The notes under the pieces: generated by a model
Database searches by the model: none
Seen by the model: only the letters and a program-made list of their open reading frames with translations
Told to the model about the DNA's origin: nothing
Shown: in pieces, positions 44,852 to 53,197 of the stretch
Layout of the letters: every line of letters begins with the position of its first letter
Numbering within the stretch: the stretch's first letter is position 1
Assembly: GCF_001439695.1 (NCBI RefSeq)
Contig: NZ_JYLL01000016.1
Location: 62,001 to 126,000, forward strand
DNA length: 64,000 nucleotides
Origin: Pseudomonas veronii
Lineage (GTDB): Bacteria; Pseudomonadota; Gammaproteobacteria; Pseudomonadales; Pseudomonadaceae
Reading direction: 5' to 3'
Position numbers and translations under genes: made by a program

Positions 44852-45652
44852 CTACAGGTTGAGGCCGGTAGCAGTGATCTCGGGCGCTGGCGGCGCTGAA
44901 GGCGCGGAGGCTGGCCGGACGACGGGTGGAGCGACCGCTGCAAAGGCAGTACCCAAGTCTTTCGCGGACTGGAATGGGGATTTGCGATCCTCATCAAGGG
45001 CCGATGCTGCGGACACTGCTGCGCGAGCCTGATCCGCCGAGGCCGATGGCGTGTTGCCTTTGTCAAGATGGTTCTGAGCGGTGGCGGCATCAATCGCCTT
45101 TCCCACGCGCGACCGATCCAGCTTGTGTTCTTCTTCAGTTTCCTCTGGAGTTAACGTCCCACGCCCGCGCTTGTCTTCGAGCTCTTTCTTGCGCCGGACG
45201 CTCGCCTTGAACTCGTCCTTCTCGTCCTCACGGATAAGGCCCTTGCGAACGGCCCAGTCAGCATAGGCATCGGCGTTGTCGATGACATTCTGGCGGGCAG
45301 TCTGTGCCTGCGCGTTCGTCATCTGGACACCGCCGACCGTGGTCATCTCTGTGTTCCAGCGGGCGAGGTTGGCCAACTCACGCGCTTCGCGCTCTTCTTT
45401 ACGTTTTTGTTGATCGTGTAGCGCATGTTGCTGCGCGTTCGGGTTCACCGTCATACGGCTGGCTGAGAAGACGGCCTTGCCCGTCGAAGCCTGCGCCCCG
45501 AATAGGGTTTTCGAGATGTCGTGAAGATCGTTTTCGGGAACGCCGGGGTCCGCATCGGCGAAATTCGGCAGATCACTACGCCGATCTACCACAGGTTCCC
45601 TTGCTCCCGCAAGGGAACCACGAAAACCTGAACCTGGCTCTTGCTCTGTCAT
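44852..45652 (-). CDS. Charged, helical backbone protein of unknown function
   Basis: 266 residues, low complexity in parts. The centre is rich in Arg/Glu/Lys (QQKRKEEREARELANLARWN, and later RKKELEDKRGRGTLTPEETE) and is probably helical. The C-terminus is Ala/Pro-rich (PPVVRPASAPSAPPAPE). No signal peptide or catalytic motif is seen. It is convergent with the exported-protein gene, six bases apart. The high GC suggests plasmid backbone; a conjugation role is only guessed. Confidence 0.6.
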   Translation of the reverse strand: MTEQEPGSGFRGSLAGAREPVVDRRSDLPNFADADPGVPENDLHDISKTLFGAQASTGKAVFSASRMTVNPNAQQHALHDQQKRKEEREARELANLARWNTEMTTVGGVQMTNAQAQTARQNVIDNADAYADWAVRKGLIREDEKDEFKASVRRKKELEDKRGRGTLTPEETEEEHKLDRSRVGKAIDAATAQNHLDKGNTPSASADQARAAVSAASALDEDRKSPFQSAKDLGTAFAAVAPPVVRPASAPSAPPAPEITATGLNL

Positions 45653-45770
45653 GAACCACTTCCCATAACACTTATCAAAACATCCAGCAGCCTTGGATTG
45701 CAGGGGCCGGATATAGGTAGTTTATGGGAATAAGATTAACAAGTTCTTAACTCAGGCGGCCTGAATAGTG

Positions 45771-46091
45771 TTAGGTATTTCCAGGAGGTTTAATAGAGCT
45801 ATGTGTGGCCCTGTGCAAGTTAGCCAAGGTATCCTCTAAAGATGGACAAGGATGTGACAGTAGGTATGCGCTCATCTCAGTAGTTCTTGCCCGGGCGATT
45901 TTCTCGAAATCCGATCTTGTAAACTTGTTGTAATCCCATTCGCCTTGGCCTCGCTTAATCGATGGGCAAGGGTGTGACAGCAGATATGCGCTCATTTCAG
46001 CAGTTCCAGCTCGGGCGATTTTCTCGAAATCTGCTCGAGTAAATTTGTTGTAATCCCATTCATCTTGGTCTTGCTTATTTGATTTGGGCAT
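45771..46091 (-). CDS. Small protein with two tandem 40-residue repeats
   Basis: 106 residues. Two nearly identical units, each with WDYNKFTR, DFEKIARA, EMSAYLLSHPCPS, are encoded by adjacent 120-base DNA repeats (45,841-45,960 and 45,961-46,080). A short unique tail follows. It resembles no family I know. It lies 39 bases after the metallophosphoesterase gene on the same strand and shares its low GC, suggesting one operon. Each repeat is predicted helical; the Cys in SHPCPS is repeated too. Confidence 0.65.
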   Translation of the reverse strand: MPKSNKQDQDEWDYNKFTRADFEKIARAGTAEMSAYLLSHPCPSIKRGQGEWDYNKFTRSDFEKIARARTTEMSAYLLSHPCPSLEDTLANLHRATHSSIKPPGNT

Positions 46092-46130
46092 TTAAATATC
46101 CTCATTGTTTAAGTTGCTTTAATGATTACC

Positions 46131-47957
46131 TTAAATTAAACCGCCAATCAAGTTTAGTATGGGGCTTAGAAAAATCTCCAACTCCGCAAAATAGGTGTTA
46201 ACATTATGTGAATTAAGATTCGAAGTTAGATCGTTGTCCCTCATGATCTCTACATTAACTACTCCTGCCGGTGACTCATAGCCTCCGCAAAAAACTGGAA
46301 AGCAAATTAAAAATCTGTAGTCTCCATTTTCAATTTCATTCAGAATCTCTGATCGAACTGCATTTGGGATTTTGCTGTTAGAAAAATCAATTCTGTCGCA
46401 GTCAAGTGTCACCCTCTTTTTCTGGAGGAATGCACGCGGAGCCCCAGGTAGAATGCGCAAAAGTGCGCCACTTTTAGAATGAAGTTCTACTGGTAAAGAA
46501 AAGCCTTTTCCACTACATCTATAAACTTTGTCTTTGCTGACTTCCAAAGGAGTTAGTATGTGTGAATATTGTTTTGCTCCGAAGACGAAGCGCAGCGAGG
46601 TGTCTTCCGATAAATACCTATCCTCCCAAGGGCGCGCTTTCATGACATTTGCTCTCGCGATGGGACGGTCACTATTCAGCCAATTCCCACTAATATCACA
46701 AACAGTGTCTAACAGCCCACGAAGCACATTTTTTCTGTCGGCGCTCGGCTCAGCACCGTCAAAACCCTTCTTCGCCTCACTTCTCATAAGAATTTGGTAG
46801 TTTCTAATTTCGACGCTAGCCTGCACCGCAAATAAGCGAGCCTTTATTCGATAGAGGTCCTCAAAGGAGTTATTTGTCTTGGCGGGTTCTAATCTTCTAA
46901 CTGGCAGTGCATTAGTTCCACCATCCTCTAGTAGTTTATATCCACCATCACCCGAGTGTGGAGTTATGGCTGGATTTACACCTTGGTGAATGACTGCCAG
47001 ATACGGCCATTGCCGAAAAGTTGCAAGCCCTCCGCTTTTTTCGATGCGAATTAGGCTGTAACCATTAATTCTTTTTTCTTTTTTTTCACCTGAGGGTGCT
47101 TCAAAATGCTCCATGCCAAAAAGCGATGGAGCCTGGATGGAAAATCGCTCCTGCGCTCCGCCATATGATTCTCCAGAAGATAGTGGAATATGCATGTGGC
47201 CAAATGCGTGAAATAAAATTTCACCAGAGCGATGAACATCCCGCAGGAAAAATGCCTTCGAATCAGCATCAAGCCAGTTTAATGGGTGATGAGTGGCCAA
47301 TATGACTGCATCATGCGAGCGGCACCATTCCCGAGGCGTAATATTGCCCGAAGCGTCCTTTTGTGTGAATATTGAATGGTATTGTGGAGAGGTTAATCCT
47401 AGCTGGCCTTCTGTTAGAGAATCTTTGAAATGCAAATGAGCTGTGTTCAGCCCAATTACACCTAATTTGAGACCGTTCATTTCTACAGTTGCGGCAAAAT
47501 CGCCAGGTATATCGCCATACAGGATTTTTGACGGATGTTTTTGCCGCTTCCACCATGTGTCATAGTTCTTAAACCAACCTCCCAGTGTTACGGAGTAATT
47601 ACTCCAAAATTTGGATCTTTCCGATCGAAAATCTTTTAAAACCGCTTCGGTAATCTGCGCTTTGTTATCTGGCCGGGACATGTCGTGGTTTCCCGGTACT
47701 GCCAATATTGGGCAGGTTAGATCTAGTTTTCCTCGAAGTTGTTCTATTTTTTTATCAAGTTCGGCATACTGCGTCGAAGTGCCAGAAAAAACCAAATCAC
47801 CAGTAAAAAGAATCAGATCAACTTTCTGACTTTTAGACGACTGAAGCGCTGCCTTTACGCTATCAACAAAAAGATCCTCGAAACTCTCCCAGTGAGTGCA
47901 GACCCCTTCCTGTCCCCAATGAAGATCGCTTAGATGCAGAACGCAAATCGCATTCAC
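46131..47957 (-). CDS. Calcineurin-like metallophosphoesterase with long C-terminal region
   Basis: 608 residues. The N-terminal ~300 carry the full dimetal phosphoesterase set in order: HLSDLHWG, FTGDLVFSG, VPGNHDMS, LATHHPLNW and FGHMHIP. The other half matches nothing I recognise and may be a sensing or effector domain. GTG at 47957 overlaps the stop of the upstream gene (GTGA). GC is much lower than in that gene, so it looks like inserted cargo. Related large metallophosphoesterases occur in phage-defence loci; this role here is inferred. Confidence 0.85.
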   Translation of the reverse strand: MNAICVLHLSDLHWGQEGVCTHWESFEDLFVDSVKAALQSSKSQKVDLILFTGDLVFSGTSTQYAELDKKIEQLRGKLDLTCPILAVPGNHDMSRPDNKAQITEAVLKDFRSERSKFWSNYSVTLGGWFKNYDTWWKRQKHPSKILYGDIPGDFAATVEMNGLKLGVIGLNTAHLHFKDSLTEGQLGLTSPQYHSIFTQKDASGNITPREWCRSHDAVILATHHPLNWLDADSKAFFLRDVHRSGEILFHAFGHMHIPLSSGESYGGAQERFSIQAPSLFGMEHFEAPSGEKKEKRINGYSLIRIEKSGGLATFRQWPYLAVIHQGVNPAITPHSGDGGYKLLEDGGTNALPVRRLEPAKTNNSFEDLYRIKARLFAVQASVEIRNYQILMRSEAKKGFDGAEPSADRKNVLRGLLDTVCDISGNWLNSDRPIARANVMKARPWEDRYLSEDTSLRFVFGAKQYSHILTPLEVSKDKVYRCSGKGFSLPVELHSKSGALLRILPGAPRAFLQKKRVTLDCDRIDFSNSKIPNAVRSEILNEIENGDYRFLICFPVFCGGYESPAGVVNVEIMRDNDLTSNLNSHNVNTYFAELEIFLSPILNLIGGLI

Positions 47958-48399
47958 TTCGCCTCCTTTATATCCGCATTGAATACGCGGGGGCGCTTTT
48001 CATCGCGGAACGGCATGTACTCGACGTTCGTCACACCAATCACGTCTTCAGAATAGCGCATATAGGCGTAAGTCAAGGTATTGAGCAGGCGCGGGTGATC
48101 CCGAAAATTTCAGCCTCGCGTGCAGTTAGATAGTCCCAGGTCGTTTTAGCATTGGTGAGGTTGTAGTCGCGCTCTACCACCACTGGCTCGCGGTTGGCCT
48201 CTTCTACAAGTTCGCAGTACCGGACGAAGGGGCGCGGTGAGCACTTCTCATAGGGACTGCTGTCCGGGCGATTCAGCCTGAGCCCTGCCACTTTAGATGA
48301 CCCTATCCAGGCCTGTGGGGCAGGGCCGGTCGGCCTGTCGGTTTTGCCAGCAGTTGTTGATCCGTTTGTGAACTTGCCTGTTGCCCGGGTTTTCCGCAT
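47954..48399 (-). pseudogene. Backbone gene of unknown function with one-base frameshift
   Basis: The first frame reads from MRKTRATGKF to LTAREAEIFG and then ends early at 48,073. A second frame continues naturally as HPRLLNTLTYAYMRYSEDVI and MPFRDEKRPRVFNADIKEAK to a stop overlapping the next start. Adding one G to the GGG run near 48,103-48,106 joins them into a 148-residue protein (IFGDHPRLL). GGAGG precedes the ATG. The loss in a G-run could be a true mutation or a base-calling error. Function unknown. Confidence 0.75.
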
Positions 48400-48881
48400 G
48401 AAACCTCCAGGCTGATCCCGCTGCTGACCACACGTGCGCTGTGCTCACAGACCGGGCAGGTCATCCTCGGTTGACTGCCAATGCAAGACAGGTTGCCGCA
48501 ACGGGGACACAGCACCACCTCAGGGTTATCGCAGTGCGGGCAGCCCTGATAGTTGCCCAGCAGCAACGCACGCATATCCAGATCATTGTGCACGGCTTGA
48601 GTGCCCCCTTGCGCGGACGCGGGCGCATTGCGGCGCGAGATCACGTCGGTGATTTCCGCGCCTTTCTCGTGCAGTTTCAGGATCAGAAGAGCCGAGGCTT
48701 GCGGCACCTTGGAGCAATAGAGAATCCGTTCGCCATGCGATGGTTCCTGCATGGTGATCCTGGTATTGGGAATGGACGCGGCCTCGGGTACAGAAAGCTG
48801 CTTGCGGTTGAACGCTGCCAGTTCCTGTCGGGCCTTCTCCAACAAGCTCAGGGGCTTGTTTTGCTGTCTGGTTATGTCCAT
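48303..48881 (-). CDS. TerY-C-like zinc-binding protein
   Basis: 192 residues. The Cys-rich middle (CPHCDNPEVVLCPRCGNLSC, then CPVC) resembles the metal-binding domain at the C-terminus of TerY proteins. The first 90 residues are helical and polar and lack a vWA domain. The last ~30 residues overlap the next gene by 97 bases and look unstructured. It overlaps the DnaJ-like gene stop at its own start, so the genes are coupled. TerY-C proteins belong to stress or phosphorylation-linked clusters; the job here is unknown. Confidence 0.7.
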   Translation of the reverse strand: MDITRQQNKPLSLLEKARQELAAFNRKQLSVPEAASIPNTRITMQEPSHGERILYCSKVPQASALLILKLHEKGAEITDVISRRNAPASAQGGTQAVHNDLDMRALLLGNYQGCPHCDNPEVVLCPRCGNLSCIGSQPRMTCPVCEHSARVVSSGISLEVSCGKPGQQASSQTDQQLLAKPTGRPALPHRPG

Positions 48882-49498
48882 TTTCTTGCCCTCTTGATGT
48901 AGTCAACGGCATCGTTGACCTGCTGCATGAACACCTGATTGGGAAACGCTTTATCCGGGTGCAGAATCGCCGCTAGCTCGCGATGTCGGCTTTTAAGCAT
49001 CGTCTTGTCGAGCGGCGTACTTTCCGAGAAACCCAGCACTTCGAGCGCCTGCGCATAACCGCTTTTTTCTGGTGCAGGTTTTTCTGGTTTCGGTGGCGGC
49101 TCTTCTTCACCCAGCATGTGGCGTTTGAATTGCCCGAAGGTTGCGAATTCCTGGCGTCCGTACTTCCAGAACAACTGACGCAGCTTTACGTACTGGCCAA
49201 CGGCGCGGGACAAATTCCTGCCCGCGAGGAAGCAAGGCTGATAAAAGAACATCCATGTGCCCCAAACGATGTTGAAAACCAGCGACAGGAATCCGATGAC
49301 GAAAGCTTTCAGATAACGGCCCGTCCAGCTGGAGCCCTTTATGAGAAGACGCACCGTGAAGTCGATGAAGATCAAAGACTGCCGGAAGATCGCCCCAACC
49401 ATCCACATCAGGAAGTTGAAAGCGATACAGGCGACGATGATCCCGCCACCTGCGGCGGCCACGATTTTTAAGTAGGGGTAGATTTGGTTAAACATCAT
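48872..49498 (-). CDS. Membrane protein with C-terminal J domain
   Basis: 208 residues. Hydrophobic segments (VAAAGGGIIVACIAFNFLMW, and LKAFVIGFLSLVFNIVWGTW) anchor it in the membrane; the C-terminal ~70 residues form a J domain with the essential HPD in AAILHPDKAFP. J domains stimulate Hsp70 (DnaK). ATG at 49498 lies behind GGAGG; the upstream extension overlaps the previous gene. It belongs to the same minus-strand operon as the TerY-C-like gene. Confidence 0.85.
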   Translation of the reverse strand: MMFNQIYPYLKIVAAAGGGIIVACIAFNFLMWMVGAIFRQSLIFIDFTVRLLIKGSSWTGRYLKAFVIGFLSLVFNIVWGTWMFFYQPCFLAGRNLSRAVGQYVKLRQLFWKYGRQEFATFGQFKRHMLGEEEPPPKPEKPAPEKSGYAQALEVLGFSESTPLDKTMLKSRHRELAAILHPDKAFPNQVFMQQVNDAVDYIKRARKWT

Positions 49499-50180
49499 TA
49501 AGTCCTCCAGGGGAGTGAGGCCATTCCCCATCGATGTGGGGGTTCTTTCCTGCTCCGACGCGTTTCGCCTCGGCATCAAGGATCTGGTCGCAATGCTGCA
49601 AACGGGCAACGATGGCTGCCGCCTGCTGTCTGCCATATACGGTCATGAGATCGATGCGGTGACCCGCATACACCAGAACGACATGGAAGGAATCACCGTA
49701 ATAAATGGGCGGTTGCAGGACCTGGCCGTTCGCTGCCGCTTTACGGGTGGCTAAGTCATGACACCGCTGTTCATGTTCAGCTTCGTCATGCGGCAGCAGC
49801 ACAAAACGATGCTCGATGCGGCGGTCGTAGCTCTCCCAACCCGACAAACGTCTGACCTTGGCCTGGTCCATTCTCAGTTCGATCCGGGTGGTTACCCGGC
49901 ACGCTTCCAGCGTCACCCAGCGCAACAGGTAATATCCGAGCACCGTCACCCCAATTGCCGCCACCAGGTCCTGCAGATACAGATGACGCTCCTGGAGCAG
50001 GGGGATGAAATTGACCGCCGCCAGCCCCAGCCCGATGACGGAACTGATCCCATTCGCCAGCTTGGCCCGAATAGGGGTCAGCTCGCGCGGCGTAACCTTG
50101 AACGACAGCAGACCGGCTTCGTCGGTCGTTTGCCTGGTGGGGGGACGCCCTGTAAGTGGGCTTTTCATCGGAGAGTTCAT
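49488..50180 (-). CDS. Inner-membrane protein of unknown function, operon head
   Basis: 230 residues with a hydrophobic hairpin (ISSVIGLGLAAVNFIPLL and LVAAIGVTVLGYYLLRWVTL) near 45-95, followed by a long soluble domain containing DSFHVVLVYAGHRIDLMTVY. It starts the operon that continues with the J-domain, TerY-C-like and frameshifted genes, overlapping the J-domain start by 11 bases. The high-GC composition fits backbone DNA. No family name can be given. Confidence 0.7.
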   Translation of the reverse strand: MNSPMKSPLTGRPPTRQTTDEAGLLSFKVTPRELTPIRAKLANGISSVIGLGLAAVNFIPLLQERHLYLQDLVAAIGVTVLGYYLLRWVTLEACRVTTRIELRMDQAKVRRLSGWESYDRRIEHRFVLLPHDEAEHEQRCHDLATRKAAANGQVLQPPIYYGDSFHVVLVYAGHRIDLMTVYGRQQAAAIVARLQHCDQILDAEAKRVGAGKNPHIDGEWPHSPGGLNDV

Positions 50181-50284
50181 GGCAACGTCCTCAACTGATT
50201 GCGTTAGGAGCTACGCTGACACAATGGTCAATGAAGCTTTCCTCGCTGGTTCCTCGCGCCCATTGCGTTTGAAGGGGAAGGGAT

Positions 50285-51112
50285 ATGGATGTTGAAGAGA
50301 TCGAATTTACTGAGTGGCAAATCGATGAAATTCGGAACGCGTTGAATTACTACAGGATTACGAAGACCAGTAATGGACAACAAATTTCATGGGAGCAGGT
50401 GCGTGATGAAATAATTTATTCCGATGTGAATCGCGAAAAATACGAATTGGATGACAAAGAGCTTGAGTTTAAATCGGAGTCGTTACGCCGCTTCGCGGCT
50501 GGAACAAATGTTTTAAAGCAAACAAAATTAAAAGATGTAACGCGATTTTTAATTGATGACGGACTTTTAAAGCTGAGTGATCTTGAAGAGGTTGACGTTT
50601 ATCTTAAGGGGATGTTGGCCGCCCATAAATATTTGGCTGCAAGTTCTGAATCCTCAAATGATTTTATCATGAATGTCGAAGGTACTTATTCGGCGTGCCT
50701 TGAAAGCATCGGCGGAATGTGGGAGACTTTTACACTTCGCATTATTGCTGATCCGTCTGGAAGATTCGTGCGAGTAGCAGAAATGTATGAGGTCAGTGCG
50801 CACAACATATTTGAATTAAATACCCTAAAGGCGCGTGACGCCTATACAACAATACGCGAGCATAGAACCGGCTACGGATTTGCAGTTACGGAAGATAATT
50901 GTCTTCATGTATTTTTAAGTGAGAATAGCCCAGTTCCCAGTGCAGCTTATGTCCAGACTGGATGGCTCAGTAGCGACTATCCTATTCTCGATATATGCCT
51001 CCTGCGGCATGGGCTAAGACATTTACCTACTCGTCATTATCTGGCACACCCCGATGGGTCGACCCAGCTATTTAATGCATTTAAATTTATTCCGACGGGC
51101 CTTCCAGTTTAA
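50285..51112 (+). CDS. Unknown AT-rich cargo protein
   Basis: 275 residues, no signal peptide. The N-terminus (FTEWQIDEIRNALNYYRITK) followed by a charged helical stretch resembles a small DNA-binding head. The remainder is a mixed domain with WETFTLRIIADPSGRFVRVA and a closing HYLAHPDGSTQLFNAFKF. GGAAGGGA precedes the ATG. AT-rich against a GC-rich neighbourhood. The ankyrin-type gene follows 33 bases later, so the two probably act together. Confidence 0.65.
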   Translation: MDVEEIEFTEWQIDEIRNALNYYRITKTSNGQQISWEQVRDEIIYSDVNREKYELDDKELEFKSESLRRFAAGTNVLKQTKLKDVTRFLIDDGLLKLSDLEEVDVYLKGMLAAHKYLAASSESSNDFIMNVEGTYSACLESIGGMWETFTLRIIADPSGRFVRVAEMYEVSAHNIFELNTLKARDAYTTIREHRTGYGFAVTEDNCLHVFLSENSPVPSAAYVQTGWLSSDYPILDICLLRHGLRHLPTRHYLAHPDGSTQLFNAFKFIPTGLPV

Positions 51113-51145
51113 GGCTGCAATATTTAATCGATACTCGGGAAAATC

Positions 51146-51556
51146 ATGAAAGACTTAAAGAAAGAACATGCGGAATTGCAACGAGATTTACCACGGAGAA
51201 GATTCTACAGTGGGTATGAGGGCGGTGGCTCACACATGACTCTTATCAATTGCGTTAAGCGCGGATATGCTAGGAGCGCCAAGTTGCGCATAGACGAAGA
51301 TGATGTGAATGTTAACGAACAGGATGAGCTTGGTATGACTGCACTTCATTACGCAGCAGCTTTCGGTGCTCGTCAGTGCGTCCGAATTTTGGTCAGCAGC
51401 GGTAAGTGCGATTACCTTATAAAAGATCATTGTGGGCGCTATGCCTCCGAGTTGGCTTTTTCTTGCGGAAAAGATTACGCGGTAGGTGTGCTTCTATCAA
51501 AAAAACAGATTAAACAAGCCTTTCAACAAGGCGTTCCTAGCTGGGATAAGTCCTAA
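51146..51556 (+). CDS. Ankyrin-repeat protein
   Basis: 136 residues. One clear ankyrin unit, DELGMTALHYAAAFGARQCV, followed by RILVSSGKCDYLIKDHCGRY, ASELAF, and a degenerate unit before it (MTLINCVKRGYARSAKLRID). Ankyrin proteins act through protein binding; bacterial cargo genes with such repeats often encode immunity or antitoxin-like partners. Partner is probably the preceding AT-rich gene (inference from adjacency). Confidence 0.75.
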   Translation: MKDLKKEHAELQRDLPRRRFYSGYEGGGSHMTLINCVKRGYARSAKLRIDEDDVNVNEQDELGMTALHYAAAFGARQCVRILVSSGKCDYLIKDHCGRYASELAFSCGKDYAVGVLLSKKQIKQAFQQGVPSWDKS

Positions 51557-51700
51557 AGGCATTACAGGTAGAGAGTTGTCTGTCCTCTCAGTTAGTTTGG
51601 CATTTATTTGCAAGTATAATATTTGTCTTGACAGCTTTTTTATAAATGAATATTGTTAAATTCTTGCTGTGATAGTAGAGAAAATTGGAAGGGCAGTGAA

Positions 51701-51898
51701 ATGCAGGAACCTACGCTCAAACAGAAATCAGAAATGGTCAAAGAAGTGAAACAGGGACTTGCCGTTTCGCTTGCATTAGCAGTTGCCTTCGCAGCATCGG
51801 TTTCTTGGATTGCGCATGAGAACAAGCAAGACACAGCCCCGGTCAAGGTTCACCTCCAGGAAACAAGGGCGCTTTCAGCCGCTCCTATCATGCGATAG
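51701..51898 (+). CDS. Small single-pass membrane protein
   Basis: 65 residues. Polar N-terminus, one hydrophobic helix (GLAVSLALAVAFAASVSWIA) and a short periplasmic tail. GAAGGGCAG precedes ATG at 51701; a longer frame adds 16 residues without a site. Function unknown; a toxin-like or assembly role cannot be told from sequence. Confidence 0.6.
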   Translation: MQEPTLKQKSEMVKEVKQGLAVSLALAVAFAASVSWIAHENKQDTAPVKVHLQETRALSAAPIMR

Positions 51899-51916
51899 CG
51901 CATTGTTTCCTTTGCG

Positions 51917-52960
51917 TTAGCTTGCTTCAGGTCTGAAGGCTGACCACACGGCTCCGACAAGAATCAGGAATAATGCTCCAGCCATATATACGAAGTTTGG
52001 GTCATCTGTCGGAAGTCTCCCATGCAAATAATCCAGTCCTGCGGCCAGCGGAATAAGCAGTCCATCTAAAGCCGCTATTTGCGTAGTATGCTTTGCACGC
52101 GCGAAAGCCTCCGTTATCGCCCAAGTTCCCACTGCGACGATCAGACATGCCAGAGAGAGATCGCTGACATAGCTGGGCAGCTGCTCCGACTGAAGAAGAT
52201 TTAACGTTGTCGTGCTCATTCCAAGATACTTTAATATAATAGTCATTATAGGCAGCATAATAGGAAGTATGAGTATCGATGCATACGTAGTGTATGCCGT
52301 GATGCGAAGTCCATCCATGCGCTCAATCGTTACCCCGCCGACAAATTTATACGGGTACTCATTGCATCTTTCTGAGATGCGAGTGGACATTTCATTAGTG
52401 TACGCAAATCCAATTCCCGCCAAAAGAGCAGGCGCATATGATGGCAAAGCCTCGAAGAATTGCTGCCACCAACCTTGAGCCTCAGTATGATTTTTTGGAT
52501 GGCTAACCGCAAACACCAGAGCTCCAATTAATATCAGTGCTATGGGGGCAGCCTGCCTTTTGATTGATGGCCACTTCTTGTTGATCATGCGAGCTGCAAA
52601 AAATTGCCAAATAGGGTGAAGAAAGAAAAATGGATATGTCAACGCTTGGGATTTTCCTCCATAAAATGCCACAGCCAAACAGGTCAGGTAAATAACCGTG
52701 ATAAAACCACGGACGTATAAAATCATGTCTATATTTTTTGGTGAAAATACCAGGCCGCCACTATTCCTACGTAAAGAAAATAACCACAGAATTAGAAAGT
52801 AGACGCCGCTAGTAAAAACCAATCTGAATGCAATGTACGCTTCAATGCCAATGTTGGTTGCGATATCTCCCAGCATGCTTTCAAAATAAGCAAACAGAAA
52901 TGCCGCTATCACTGCGCATGTAATTGCGACGCTTTGGTTTTTTGCAATAGACTTACTCAT
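51917..52960 (-). CDS. DMT (EamA-type) family transporter
   Basis: 347 residues with about ten hydrophobic segments in the two-fold EamA arrangement, beginning SVAITCAVIAAFLFAYFESM and ending VYMAGALFLILVGAVWSAFR. DMT members export amino acids or other metabolites; the substrate is not inferable. ATG at 52960 follows AGGAGG; the extension upstream is not membrane-like. AT-rich relative to the adjoining virD4-like gene, so probably cargo. Confidence 0.85.
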   Translation of the reverse strand: MSKSIAKNQSVAITCAVIAAFLFAYFESMLGDIATNIGIEAYIAFRLVFTSGVYFLILWLFSLRRNSGGLVFSPKNIDMILYVRGFITVIYLTCLAVAFYGGKSQALTYPFFFLHPIWQFFAARMINKKWPSIKRQAAPIALILIGALVFAVSHPKNHTEAQGWWQQFFEALPSYAPALLAGIGFAYTNEMSTRISERCNEYPYKFVGGVTIERMDGLRITAYTTYASILILPIMLPIMTIILKYLGMSTTTLNLLQSEQLPSYVSDLSLACLIVAVGTWAITEAFARAKHTTQIAALDGLLIPLAAGLDYLHGRLPTDDPNFVYMAGALFLILVGAVWSAFRPEAS

Positions 52961-53197
52961 ATATCCTCCTGCAATCAACGTCAGGTTGGACGCTCGCCAT
53001 CTAACGGATCTTTCATCGCGCAGACATTGCAACGTTTTCAATCGTTGGTGCTGGGGATAATTTAATTCAGCATTACACCTACGTTACCTCTCGGGTTCCT
53101 CGCGCGACTCCGGGGGGATATCGACTTGAAAGAGTCGTAGATAAGCGATTGCGTAACAGGTATGGTCGGCTTTGCGCCGACCTCGCCCGCCACGTAC

